Positions 36,597 through 46,700 of a DNA stretch of 64,000 nucleotides are shown in pieces. The number at the start of each line of letters is the position of its first letter. Positions within the stretch are counted from its first letter, which is position 1. The translations under genes were made by a program, and so were the position numbers. The notes under the pieces were generated by a model. The model was given only the letters and a program-made list of their open reading frames with translations. It ran no database searches and was not told the origin of the DNA. The DNA comes from Psychrobacter urativorans. Its GTDB lineage: Bacteria; Pseudomonadota; Gammaproteobacteria; Pseudomonadales; Moraxellaceae. Location of the stretch: positions 248,001 through 312,000 of the forward strand of contig NZ_CAJHBR010000001.1 of assembly GCF_904846695.1 (NCBI RefSeq), read 5' to 3'.

Positions 36597-37445
36597 TTAC
36601 ATACCACGAGCTCTACGTACATCTTCAGCAGTGATACTATCATTTTCGTATAGTGAGCCATTGGCGTCTACTACATTACCATCACGATCGATGTTTAACT
36701 CTTCACGCTGAATAGTTTCTACGATAGTTTCAGTATGGCTTTGAGTAGTTTTGCCTACATTTACTTCTTCAGTAACGAAAGTTTGCTTAGCAACGTTAGC
36801 ACGCTCTGCTTCTAACTGTACTTCAACAGTTTCATTACCGTTAGCATCACCAATACGACGATCAGTTGGACGATCTACGTTAGTACGTTCAATATGAGCA
36901 TGCTCTTCTTCAAGCTCTACTTCTACATTACATTCTTCAGTAACTACATGCTTACCTACTTTTACTAGACCAGCTACAATACGGTCTTTATTTACTGTTA
37001 AACGTTCTTCTAACAGCTCTAAAGTGTTTGGCGCATTGTAAGAGGTATCAGTAATGTCCATACGCTCTTCTGTAGGGATAGTATCAGCAACAAAAGTTTT
37101 GCGATCGTTCTCATACTGCTCTTTATAGCTATACTGATAGTCATGGTCGTACTGCTCCATGGCTTCTACTTGTGATTTAGTTAAGCTATCAAAGAATACA
37201 TCATCACCAACGATACGAGCTAAACCTGCTGGTACTAAAACTTCTTTTGAGCTGAACCAACCACCTGCGTCAACGATTAAATAACGGATACGGCCAGTAG
37301 TATCTTCTACTAAAGCGCCATCAATTTTACCAATCTTTTCTTCATTAACGCCATAAGCAGTTTTGCCTGTTGGATCGTAGTAATCATCACCAATTAGGTC
37401 ACGTTGAGTAGCTTGGATATCTTGTAAACGAATTAATTGACTCAT
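36597..37445 (-). CDS. PRC-barrel and DUF2382 (YsnF-type) protein
   Basis: A 282-aa protein, no signal peptide. Seen: an N-terminal PRC-barrel-like domain (AYGVNEEKIGKIDGALVEDT, RYLIVDAGGWFSSKEVLVP) at about 30-85, a linker with a Tyr/Asp-rich stretch (YDHDYQYSYKEQYEND), then a DUF2382 part (LELLEERLTVNKDRIVAGLV, EEEHAHIERTNVDRP, VEVQLEAERANVAKQTFVTE, EEVNVGKTTQSHTETIVETI). Known members are abundant in stress-exposed bacteria; the biochemical role is unclear. ATG with AAGGAAG upstream. Flanked by terminators on both sides, so a single-gene unit. Confidence 0.88.
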   Translation of the reverse strand: MSQLIRLQDIQATQRDLIGDDYYDPTGKTAYGVNEEKIGKIDGALVEDTTGRIRYLIVDAGGWFSSKEVLVPAGLARIVGDDVFFDSLTKSQVEAMEQYDHDYQYSYKEQYENDRKTFVADTIPTEERMDITDTSYNAPNTLELLEERLTVNKDRIVAGLVKVGKHVVTEECNVEVELEEEHAHIERTNVDRPTDRRIGDANGNETVEVQLEAERANVAKQTFVTEEVNVGKTTQSHTETIVETIQREELNIDRDGNVVDANGSLYENDSITAEDVRRARGM

Positions 37446-37847
37446 TATTTTCTTCCTTTTATATATAAATTATAAGTAAAGTATAAAAACGATTATTAAA
37501 ATCTTATCTCAAAACAATAGCGTTAAAAATAATACTAAGTAAAAACACTATTAAATACTATCAATAGCTAATAACCGAAACTACTGCTTTAGCTATTATT
37601 AATATCGCAACAATTCAATGACTTTTTATAAATTTTTAATAGCCATCTCAAATCGCTGCTTCTGCATTAACTTGAACTTGCAATGATAATAGCATTCAGT
37701 TTTTTGATGGGATATATGAGCGAGGTAGCAAAGTGTGCATTAGACGTAAATGCGTGTAATAGGCTGTAAACGAAATAACATCGCACTTGTATAAGTTAAC
37801 GTATTCTTACAGTGTTATAAGACCGTAGCAATTTTTCTTGAGAAATT
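37446..37847. other. Intergenic region upstream of the PRC-barrel gene
   Basis: AT-rich; about 400 bp with no gene. The minus-strand promoter of the PRC-barrel gene should lie here but no strong hexamer pair stands out. Confidence 0.4.
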
Positions 37848-37878
37848 AAAAAACCGCAACGAATAAACCGCTGCGGTT
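37848..37878 (-). terminator. Terminator after the thiolase gene
   Basis: On the minus strand the stem AACCGCA / TGCGGTT is followed by a T run, about 120 bp past the thiolase stop. Confidence 0.75.
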
Positions 37879-37996
37879 ATTAAAAATATATAAGATAAAG
37901 GGGCTTTAAGCTCTACGTAAAAATAGTTATCACAACCACAGTTAATAATTTAAGGCTAAGGCAGTTATAAGGAGCTAAAGCAGTTATAAAAGGCTA

Positions 37997-39178
37997 TTAA
38001 GGCAGTTCGATAGCTACTGCTACTGCTTCGCCGCCGCCGATACATAGAGTAGCTACGCCTTTTTTGCCACCTGTACGCTGTAACGAGTGCATTAAGGTGA
38101 TCAAGATACGAGCGCCAGAGCACCCTACCGGATGCCCTAAAGCACAAGCACCACCCTCGATATTTACTTTGGCATGGTCAATAGCTAGTTCTTGCATAGT
38201 CACCATAGTTACCATAGCAAAAGCTTCATTGATTTCCCAAAGGTCGACATCGGCAACCGACCAACCAGCATTGGCTAATACTTTTTCAATAGCGCCGATA
38301 GGAGCAATAGTGAATTCACTAGGATGGCGCGAGTTTGAAGCAGTAGCAATGATACGTGCTTGATAGTCTAAGCCTTCGGCTTTAGCTTGTGATTCTCGCA
38401 TGACTACTACAGCTGCAGCCCCATCTGAGATAGAACTGGCATTAGCTGCAGTAATAGTACCGTCTTTAGAAAAAGCTGGACGCAGAGTAGGAATACGTTC
38501 GGCATCCGCTAAAGCAGGCTCTTCATCGGTATCGACTGTCTTTTCACCTTTACGAGTCTTAAAAGTCACCGCAGTGATTTCATCTTTAAAGTGGCCGTCG
38601 TTGATAGCCGTTAACGCGCGAGTTAAGGATTCAATGGCAAATTCGTCCATCTGCTCACGGGTATAGCCCTTTTGGTCGGCCATCTCTTGAGCGAATTGAC
38701 CCATAAGCTTGCCGGTTTCCGCATCTTCTAAACCGTCCAAAAACATATGATCTTTGACTTCTTTGTGACCCATACGGTAGCCACTACGCGCGCCTGGCAT
38801 AATATAAGGAGCATTAGTCATTGATTCCATACCGCCAGCGACCGCAACATTGAAACTGCCAGCTTTAATGCCATCATGAGCTTGCATCACAGCTTTAAGA
38901 CCAGAGCCACAAAGCTTATTGATAGTCACAGCACCAGTAGCATCATTGAGACCTGCTTTGCGCATTGCTTGACGAGCAGGACCTTGACCAAGACCAGCAG
39001 TCAAAATACAGCCCATAATCACTTCATCAATACTATCGACATTGACTCCAGCACGATCGACCGCTGCTTTGATTGCCGCCGCCCCTAGATCTGTTGCACT
39101 GACGTCTTTTAAGGCACCCTGAAAAGCACCCATTGGTGTACGTGCGCCATTAACTATAACAACTGCATCATTCAACAT
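37997..39178 (-). CDS. Acetyl-CoA C-acetyltransferase (thiolase)
   Basis: Condenses two acetyl-CoA to acetoacetyl-CoA or runs in reverse. The 393 aa are the standard biosynthetic thiolase length. Seen: VIVNGARTPMGAFQGALKDV, the nucleophilic Cys in INKLCGSGLKAVMQAHDGI (about residue 88), NEAFA, the catalytic His in GGACALGHPVGCSGARI and the second Cys in LCIGGGEAVAVAIE. Intracellular. ATG with AGGGAAATAACC upstream. It lies 120 bp downstream of hom on the same strand but is functionally unrelated. The specificity (AtoB/PhaA-like versus fatty-acid FadA-like) favours the acetoacetyl-CoA type by length and motifs. Confidence 0.92.
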   Translation of the reverse strand: MLNDAVVIVNGARTPMGAFQGALKDVSATDLGAAAIKAAVDRAGVNVDSIDEVIMGCILTAGLGQGPARQAMRKAGLNDATGAVTINKLCGSGLKAVMQAHDGIKAGSFNVAVAGGMESMTNAPYIMPGARSGYRMGHKEVKDHMFLDGLEDAETGKLMGQFAQEMADQKGYTREQMDEFAIESLTRALTAINDGHFKDEITAVTFKTRKGEKTVDTDEEPALADAERIPTLRPAFSKDGTITAANASSISDGAAAVVVMRESQAKAEGLDYQARIIATASNSRHPSEFTIAPIGAIEKVLANAGWSVADVDLWEINEAFAMVTMVTMQELAIDHAKVNIEGGACALGHPVGCSGARILITLMHSLQRTGGKKGVATLCIGGGEAVAVAIELP

Positions 39179-39300
39179 GGTTATTTCCCTTATTTTTACA
39201 CTTTTATAAATTGATTAGTCTAGTAATGAGCTAGGTTTAAACCTGTTATAACAAGTTTTGACGGCAAATGTTTATTATAGTGCGCACCTGTCGGTCAATA

Positions 39301-40674
39301 TTAAGCCAACTCATCCAAGCGAATACGTATGACTTTACCAGTAGTTGCTTCTAGTTTTTCAATCTTTTCGATAGCCAAATTCATTTGGCTTTCAACTACC
39401 GGTAAAGTCAGAATAATAACTGGCACTTGCCCAAGCTTATGCGCAGGTTTCTGCAAAATTGCGTCGATATTGATACCGGCATCACTCAAGATACGAGTAA
39501 TATCTGCCAATACCCCAGGGTTATCATAAGCGTGCACACGTAGATAGTAGCCAGTAATCATCTGTTCTGCACGCAATATTGGCGTATCTGATAGTTGATC
39601 AGGTATAAAACCTAAATGAGGAACATGATGGCCATGATTAGTTTCACTATGACTGCTATCTGCTTCTGAACCTAGTACACGAACTAAATCCATCACGTCA
39701 GCCATTACTGCTGAAGCCGTCGCCCCAGCACCGGCACCGTCGCCATAGTACAAAGTTTGTCCAAGCGGATGCGAGTTAACTAATACCGCGTTTTTGACTC
39801 CATTAACATTAGCTAATAAAGTATTCTGCGGAATCAAAGTAGGATGAACACGTAGCTCAATACCGGCACTATCTGAATGAGTTTGGTCAGTACCATCACT
39901 ATTAGCGTTGCCATCACGACGTACTGCAAAGCCTACGTGCTTGATACGATAGCCTAGCTCTTCAGCATAATTGACATCTTGCAAAGTAATATCAGTAATA
40001 CCTTCACAGTACACTTGGTCAAACTGTAATGGAATACCAAAAGCGATGGAGGCGAGAAGTGCTAGTTTGTGCGCCGCATCGATACCTTCGACATCGAATG
40101 TAGGATCCGCTTCGGCATAACCAAGCTCCTGAGCCTCAGCTAGTACTTCAGCGAACGGACGACCCTTGTCACGCATCTCAGTCATGATAAAGTTGCCAGT
40201 ACCATTAATAATACCCGCCAGCCAGTCAACCTTGTTAGCCGCTAAAGCTTCGCGCATGACTTTGATTATAGGAATGCCACCGGCCACTGCTGCTTCATAA
40301 GCTACATGCACATTATTAGCTTCAGCTAAGGCAAATATCTCATTACCATGTTCGGCAAGTAGCGCTTTATTAGCAGTGACTACATGTTTGCCATTTTTGA
40401 TAGCGTGCAAGATGATGTCTTTGGCAAGAGTAGTACCGCCAATCACTTCGATAACGATATCAACATTATCACTAGCCGCAATAGCCATTAAATCACTATT
40501 TTGGGTGATATCAGGATCAATATCATCACGCTGACGACGGGTGCCGACTTCGGTGATAATAATATCACGACCACTGCGACGCTTTAGTTCGTCTAAATTA
40601 TCGCTGATTAGATTGATGACGCCTGTACCGACAGTACCTAGGCCTAGTATCGCTAGTTTGATGGATTTGCTCAC
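39301..40674 (-). CDS. hom: Homoserine dehydrogenase
   Basis: Reduces aspartate semialdehyde to homoserine for threonine and methionine synthesis. Seen: a Rossmann nucleotide-binding N-terminus (IKLAILGLGTVGTGVINL), GKHVVTANKALLAEHGNEIF, the core EAAVAGGIPIIKVMREALA and GIINGTGNFIMTEM, AEADPTFDVEGIDAAHKLAL, and a C-terminal ACT regulatory domain (YLRVHAYDNPGVLADITRIL) at about 365-440. It is a monofunctional enzyme, unlike ThrA. It begins with GTG (TTGAGGATACT upstream). A His/Asn/Asp-rich loop (DGTDQTHSDSAG) is inserted near residue 270. Confidence 0.95.
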   Translation of the reverse strand: MSKSIKLAILGLGTVGTGVINLISDNLDELKRRSGRDIIITEVGTRRQRDDIDPDITQNSDLMAIAASDNVDIVIEVIGGTTLAKDIILHAIKNGKHVVTANKALLAEHGNEIFALAEANNVHVAYEAAVAGGIPIIKVMREALAANKVDWLAGIINGTGNFIMTEMRDKGRPFAEVLAEAQELGYAEADPTFDVEGIDAAHKLALLASIAFGIPLQFDQVYCEGITDITLQDVNYAEELGYRIKHVGFAVRRDGNANSDGTDQTHSDSAGIELRVHPTLIPQNTLLANVNGVKNAVLVNSHPLGQTLYYGDGAGAGATASAVMADVMDLVRVLGSEADSSHSETNHGHHVPHLGFIPDQLSDTPILRAEQMITGYYLRVHAYDNPGVLADITRILSDAGINIDAILQKPAHKLGQVPVIILTLPVVESQMNLAIEKIEKLEATTGKVIRIRLDELA

Positions 40675-41023
40675 AGTATCCTCAAGAGATTAGATTAATA
40701 AAAAGTAATTAAATAGAAATAAGGGGGAAGTGGAGTCAATAATTAGGCTGATTAACGCTTAGACCCCTAATAATTAGGGTGCAAAGGTAGTAACAGCTTA
40801 GTTTTTATAGCCTAATGTTAACAGTTGTATTGTTATAGCTCTATACTGATAATAGCATGCTTAGTAACAAGCTGATCGGCATCTTGCTTTATCGTATCAT
40901 ATCGCCAAGCATCTGCAATCACTAAAGCGTTGCTAGAATAAAGGGTTAGTAGATAAGGTATCGACTAACCCCTAAAAGCTTACATTTGATAGCTTTTGAG
41001 TAATACTTTTCAACTAATGCTTT
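40675..41023. other. Intergenic region between hom and dsbC
   Basis: 349 bp without a gene. Contains the dsbC terminator hairpin (40941-40973) and presumably the hom promoter. Confidence 0.5.
40941..40973 (-). terminator. Probable terminator of dsbC
   Basis: GGGTTAGT and ACTAACCC form a hairpin about 50 bp after the dsbC stop; the T run on the minus strand is short (TTTATTC). Confidence 0.5.
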
Positions 41024-41884
41024 TTAGCTAATGCCAAGTGCTTGTGCCAGTTGCGCTGCTGGTAGATAACCACCAACTTGCTCGCCCGTTTCAGTAAATA
41101 CCGCAGGGGTCCCACGTACACCGAGCGCTGCCCCTAAGGCCAGCTGCTGTTCAACAGGGTTTTTACAACTAGGCCCTTGCACACTAGCGCCCATCTTTGC
41201 TTGATCCATAGCGGCATTACGATCTTCACTACACCAAATGGCTTCCATTTTAGGGATAGTTTCTTGACTGCGAGGCCAAGCTAAATAACGCACTTCTATA
41301 CCACGTGCATTGATATCAGCCATCTCTTCGTGCATTTTACGGCAGTAGCCACAATCGGCATCAGTAAAGGCATAGAGCACAGATTTAGTTTTGCCTACTG
41401 CTGGGTAGATAATCATGTCTTTTTTATCGACTGCTGTCAGAGCTTGTTTAGCGGTAGCAGCTACTAGAGCAGCACTGATATCTACGGGTGTTTGCTGACC
41501 CACAGCAATAATTTGACCTTGAATAATATGTTTACCTGACTTATCGGCAAAAAATGGTGGAACTCCTTCACCAGTTACCCAGTAAATACCTGGCATATCA
41601 GTAGGTACTGCGGAGATAATTTTTTCTTCAATCCCAGAAGCTTTTAGGTTGGTCTGTAATGCTGTCACTACGGCAGGATCACTGGCTTTTGCAACGTTGC
41701 TAGCATTTTGAGTGGTTGGGGCGGCATCAATAGTAGCGCTATTATTATTAGTAGCGTCAGCCTCTTTATTTGAACAACCTACTGCAGCAATGACTAATAG
41801 CGTACTCATCATCGCCTGCGTCAGTTTACTACGAGAGAGCTTCTGAGTAGTTGAGTGGGCTTTAGTAGCTGAAAATAGGGACAT
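41024..41884 (-). CDS. dsbC: DsbC-type disulfide isomerase, predicted lipoprotein
   Basis: A periplasmic isomerase that repairs wrong disulfides and is kept reduced by DsbD. Seen: an N-terminal dimerisation part (LQTNLKASGIEEKIISAVPT, PGIYWVTGEGVPPFFADKSG), the catalytic CxxC in AFTDADCGYCRKMHEEM and the C-terminal GVRGTPAVFTETGEQVGGYL. Unlike E. coli DsbC the signal sequence ends in a lipobox (LLVIAAVGCSNKEAD), followed by a Thr/Ala/Asn linker of about 35 residues, so the protein is probably membrane-anchored. I chose ATG 41884 because AGGAAA lies seven bases upstream; a TTG seven codons earlier is in frame. It is alone in its transcription unit. Confidence 0.9.
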   Translation of the reverse strand: MSLFSATKAHSTTQKLSRSKLTQAMMSTLLVIAAVGCSNKEADATNNNSATIDAAPTTQNASNVAKASDPAVVTALQTNLKASGIEEKIISAVPTDMPGIYWVTGEGVPPFFADKSGKHIIQGQIIAVGQQTPVDISAALVAATAKQALTAVDKKDMIIYPAVGKTKSVLYAFTDADCGYCRKMHEEMADINARGIEVRYLAWPRSQETIPKMEAIWCSEDRNAAMDQAKMGASVQGPSCKNPVEQQLALGAALGVRGTPAVFTETGEQVGGYLPAAQLAQALGIS

Positions 41885-42650
41885 AAGAGGTTTCCTGTAG
41901 GCCAAGTGCCTATATATGATATAAAAAACGTGATATAAAAAATGTGATATAAAAAACTATCATACAAAAAAATAATATGACATAAAAAGTAAAGCAGATA
42001 ATACTAGCGATAAAACGCTAAGCTAAAATCTAGTAAAGAGGATTAAACTTGCACAAGTAGTTACTGCTGATGGCTACTGATTTATCAAAGCTGTGCTCTA
42101 GTCTAAGTAAAAATCGTAGGTACGAGGACAAGACTATTGTTGCCGTCAGCTACTATAAAATCAGTGTCTAAAAAAAGTCTCTATCAACAGAGTATAAGTG
42201 TTGTGGTCACTTGCTTAACCGCACTTAAACTAAAAATAGTTAGCTGGCAATAGCGTTGTACTTATTCGGCATAACTTTTGCATATGATGGTTATTAGCAA
42301 AATAATAAAACATTGTATATTAACATATTTTTTAAAATAGCAGCCAAACACATCCTGTAGCACCAGCTAAGGTTGTCATAAGCAAGATGAACACGGATTA
42401 AATGGCACTAGATACAAGCAAGAAGAAACATAGCCATAAAAATAAAATACATTGTTACTGTTTAATATAAGCGTCGCTATAGGTAGTCTACTGATAATAA
42501 ACAGTCTGTATTCGCTAAGCTTACTATTATAACTATCGTCACTAACAGCATTATTGCCAAATGATTGCAAAAGCTGGGCCTAAGGTTATAGCAGCTATGC
42601 AGGCTACTCGTAAACAATATATCCAAATCACTCTCAATTAAGGAATATCT
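41885..42650. other. Long divergent intergenic region of dsbC and the DUF808 gene
   Basis: About 766 bp. It begins with a 14-bp triple repeat near dsbC. A 64-codon minus-strand open frame (42376-42570) has no ribosome site or recognisable feature and was not called. No RNA gene recognised. Confidence 0.5.
41917..41958. repeat. 14-bp tandem repeat, three copies, upstream of dsbC
   Basis: TGATATAAAAAACG (41917), TGATATAAAAAATG (41931) and TGATATAAAAAACT (41945) differ only in the last two bases. They lie 33-74 bp upstream of the chosen dsbC start, in the likely promoter or leader. Confidence 0.9.
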
Positions 42651-43571
42651 ATGGCAGGTGCTAGTTTATTAATGCTGCTCGATGACATCAGTGTAATATT
42701 AGATGATGTTTCGGTCATGACTAAAGTTGCTGCTAAAAAGACTGCAGGGGTATTGGGCGATGATTTAGCACTCAACGCTGAACAAGTCACTGGAGTCAAA
42801 GCAGATCGTGAGCTACCGGTTGTTTGGGCAGTAGCAAAAGGCTCATTCATCAATAAGCTAATATTAGTGCCAGCAGCGTTATTGATCAGCACTATATATC
42901 CCCCATTAGTGACTTTTTTATTGATGTGTGGTGGATTATATTTAGCTTATGAGGGAGCGGAAAAAGTTATTCATAGGTTTTGGCCACATATTCTACCGCA
43001 TGATGAAGAGCAGAATGCACGCCGACAAGCTAATGCCGATGACACTATAGATTTGGTAGCTTTTGAAAAGCAAAAAATAAAAGGTGCAGTACGTACTGAC
43101 TTTGTTCTCTCAGCAGAAATTATTGTCATTACCTTAGGGGCGGCGGCTGGTGCAAATTTGTTAACCAAAACCTTAGTACTGTCTATTGTAGCGATTTTAA
43201 TCACTATTGGGGTTTATGGACTAGTTGCAGGTATCGTCAAGATAGATGATTTAGGCCTTTATCTCAAAAAACAGAGCAGTAATATTAAACAAAAAATCGG
43301 TGATTTTTTATTAGCAGCAGCGCCAAAGCTAATGAAGTTCTTATCTATTGCTGGTACTTTAGCGATGTTCTTAGTAGGCGGTGGGATCTTAGTTCACGGT
43401 ATAGGATTTTTGCATCATGGCGTAGAAGATATTGCTCATTTAACTGGAGTATTCGAAACAGTAACTACTACTTTACTTAATGGTTTAGTCGGCTTAATAG
43501 TAGGGGTGATAGTAGTCGCTATCGTTACTATTATTGGCAAGATACGCGGTGGCAAATCAGCTGCTCACTAA
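42651..43571 (+). CDS. DUF808 (YedI-type) inner-membrane protein
   Basis: A 306-aa polytopic membrane protein of unknown function. Seen: the very typical N-terminus MAGASLLMLLDDISVILDDV, KKTAGVLGDDLALNAEQVTG, then several hydrophobic spans (NKLILVPAALLIS, LLMCGGLYLAYEGAEKV, IIVITLGAAAGANL, and the C-terminal GLVGLIVGVIVVAIVTII). E. coli YedI has the same layout. ATG with AAGGAATATCT. It converges with rne and shares a terminator with it. Confidence 0.9.
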   Translation: MAGASLLMLLDDISVILDDVSVMTKVAAKKTAGVLGDDLALNAEQVTGVKADRELPVVWAVAKGSFINKLILVPAALLISTIYPPLVTFLLMCGGLYLAYEGAEKVIHRFWPHILPHDEEQNARRQANADDTIDLVAFEKQKIKGAVRTDFVLSAEIIVITLGAAAGANLLTKTLVLSIVAILITIGVYGLVAGIVKIDDLGLYLKKQSSNIKQKIGDFLLAAAPKLMKFLSIAGTLAMFLVGGGILVHGIGFLHHGVEDIAHLTGVFETVTTTLLNGLVGLIVGVIVVAIVTIIGKIRGGKSAAH

Positions 43572-43697
43572 AGCTAAAAGTAACCGTTATAAGGATAGCT
43601 AGGGCACTTTGAGGTTACCAGAGTGTGCTATCAATAGTTATAAATAAGCAATGATAACTAAGATGAGTAACGCTGTACACTCTATCCTATAGCATAT

Positions 43698-43733
43698 AAA
43701 AAGCCCCGAAACTATTGAGTTTCGGGGCTTTTT
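43698..43733. terminator. Bidirectional terminator between the DUF808 gene and rne
   Basis: GCCCCGAAAC (43703-43712) pairs with GTTTCGGGGC (43719-43728), with A5 before and T5 after, so it works in both directions for the convergent genes. Confidence 0.92.
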
Positions 43734-43774
43734 CTTGCGTACGTTTAGGATCTGCTAATAATGAGTACTAGTTA

Positions 43775-46700
43775 TTAACTCTCACTATCTGACTCATCAG
43801 TCTCTGCTTTCTCTGCTTTCTCAGCTTGTGTAGGCTTCTTATGCTCAGTCTTAGGTTTACGAGTGCGAGCCTTTGGTACTTTTGCCGTAGTCAAATTAAA
43901 CATGCCTGTTTGTGGCAGTAATTGCTCAGCCACATTCTCAATCATGTTCTTATAGCTAGCAATAGTGGTTTTTGACTTGCTGGCTTGGCTATCCTCTTTT
44001 ACCGATAGCTCTGGTGAAGAGCCTTCAGCTGGCAAAGCGTTTGCAGAAGCATCCGATAATTCAGCATCCAGTGATTCATGACTTGCAGTCTTTAAGTTAG
44101 CATCAGCTTGTAGGAGTTGCTCGCTTTCAGTACTAACATCTTCGGCTTGGGCGGCGCCAGTTAATGCAGTTGCAGTAACTTGATGGGCATCTACGGCTTC
44201 AACAGCTGATGAGTCTACATTTTCAACTTGCTCAGCTTCAGCACTATCTTGTGGCTGAGCCTGCTGTGGCTGAAAACTAGGATGCTGACCACGTGGATCA
44301 TTACTAGCACGCGCAGTCACTGCCTTTGGCTGTACAGAAGTTTTACCTTGCTCCATTGCAAACTGACTAGCAGCGGCCGTCATAGATTTAAAGCTAGTCA
44401 CATAATCTGCTGTCAAAGGTTGATAACCGTAGTTGCTAAAATTAAAGCTACTATCACTGTCATCCGCTTTAGCGCTATGCGCATCCTCAGTCACAACATT
44501 TGCGCTCTGTACTTGAGCGGTTGCTTGGTTCTTATACTCAGCAATAGCAGCGATGAAACAGTTAATTACTCCTTCATCAGCTAAACGGGTTTGGCCGTCG
44601 GCTAGAGTAGCGCGGATAAAATCGCCAACCGTACCACGAATAGCTGGCACATCTGCGCTTGGCGCTATAACACTTGTGGCTACTGGCTGCTCAGCTACTG
44701 CCGGATTTTTGCCTTGTAGTTGTTGTGCCTGAATAATACGAGGATCATTACTGGCTTTGCCAAACTTATTAGCCGTCACATAGCGCTTAGCGAACAAGGC
44801 CTCATGAGTCAGCTCAATAGCTGGCTTCTCAGCAACGTCAGTTGCTTTGCTTGCGGGCTCTTCAATAGCTTTAGCTTCTGTAGCTTCTGTAGCTTCTGTA
44901 GCTTCTGTAGCTTCAGAAGCTTCGCTTGCCGTGGCTTCAGTAACTGGGCTTTTTGTAACTACGCTTTGTGTGACAGGAGTGTCAGCTTGCGGAGTTTCAG
45001 TAGAGACTACTGGTGTTGAGACTACTTCAGTTAGCGCTTGACTATCGGTATTGGCAGTACTGGCAGTATTAGCAATATTGTCACTAGGCTGCGAGCTGTG
45101 CTTAGGTTGAGTCGTTGTAGTTTCTTGCGGCGCTACTGGTTCGCTGCTAGCTTGCTGGACACTGTCTTGAGCTAGTTGATCTTCGCTAGAGTCAGCTTGG
45201 GTACGATCGATAGCAGCTGATTGATGTGCTGTATCCGTATCGACATCAGTATCGATACTATTAACAATATCAATATCAGTATCAACATCAGTATCGATAC
45301 TATTAACAATATTAGTATTAATATTATTGTCAATATTGCTATCTGTATCAGCACCTTTATCATTGCTAGACTGAGTATTACCAGATTTGGCATTATCAGA
45401 CTCATTGCGCGGTTTCGCTTCACTAGGTGAGGTAGTTTTATTATCTTTGGCTACTTCAACTATTTTAGCGGCAGGCTCAGCATTTTGCGGCGCAGCAGAC
45501 TTATGATTCATTCGTGTAGATTTGCTGTCGTCTAAAGACAAATGCACTACTTCCGGCGATTTAAGTTTTGCTGGTGCTTCGTTTACTTGCAGCACAACCT
45601 CGTTTGGATTCTGATTACGACGCGCAGCAGCCGATTGACTATTACGATTGTCATTAGCGGTTTGCTTGCCATCATTGTTAGTGCTGGCAGTGGTCAAAGT
45701 CTCATTGCGTTCAAGAGTACCGCGTGAGCTGCGTTGACTGTGTGGCTTACGTTTAGCACGAACTTGCTCATCAGAGGCGGTAGTACTGTCTTTGCGCTCA
45801 GAATTAGTATCAGCATCAGCATCAGTGCTACGGTCTTGACGATTGCTGTCTTGACGATTGCTGTCTTGACGATTATTGCGATTACGATCGTTTGGACGTC
45901 TATTTTCAGAGCGTTGACTGTCATTACGCTGGTCTTGATCATTAGACGATTTAGTATCGTTGTCACTGTCATTAGCAGCATCGCTATCGCTACTAGTACT
46001 ATCTAGTGCATCGTTATCGTCGCGCTGCTCTCTTCTTTGACGTGGCTTTGATGATCTAGATTTGCGTGACTTGCGTCTTCTTTTGTCATCGCTGCTCTCA
46101 TCAGTGTCACCCTCATTATTGCGAGTGCTTGGCTTACGAGTATTATCTGATGGCTGCTCATCATTATTATTTTGGCTAGCATCTGGTTGAGTGGCTACTG
46201 AACCTTGAGTAGGCGTCAGCACACTGCTAGCAACTTGGCCAAATGAGCCTAAACTTTTGGCCCCAGTATTCACTAAGGTTTCGATAGCTTCAGCAGCATC
46301 ACGACTGCTGACACTACTAGTGGTTTGCGCTTGTGGTGCTTGAGCGAACAGATTAGATAACCAAGCAACGGCCTGTGGCTGTGCTGGACTAACAGGATTT
46401 TGAGCCGCTACTGCTACTGCTGCAACTTGAACGTTAGTCGACACAGCAGAATCCTGCTGAGCATTAGTAGGCATCGTAGCAGTAGTATTATTGTTTTTAC
46501 TATTATTACGATGCTCATTGCTATGGCTAACCGTACTAGCATTTTGCCCACTTTGCTGAGGGCTAGTAGCAGGGCTGTTTGGGCTAGCGTTTTTACTATC
46601 GCTGTTTCTTAGCGGCTGACGAGTGGGTTGCTGTTCAGGGCGCTCTTTTTCAGCCGTTTGCCAATCAACATTATAGCCAAGATCGCTATGCTCTTGCTGC

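Noticed and set aside
42376..42570. Minus-strand 64-codon open frame in the dsbC/DUF808 intergenic region
   Set aside because: No ribosome site, no recognisable domain or signal, and composition expected from AT-rich DNA.
44873..45877. Repeats inside rne as a possible CRISPR or mobile element
   Set aside because: They are contiguous, in-frame codon repeats without spacers, and lie within a continuous coding sequence.
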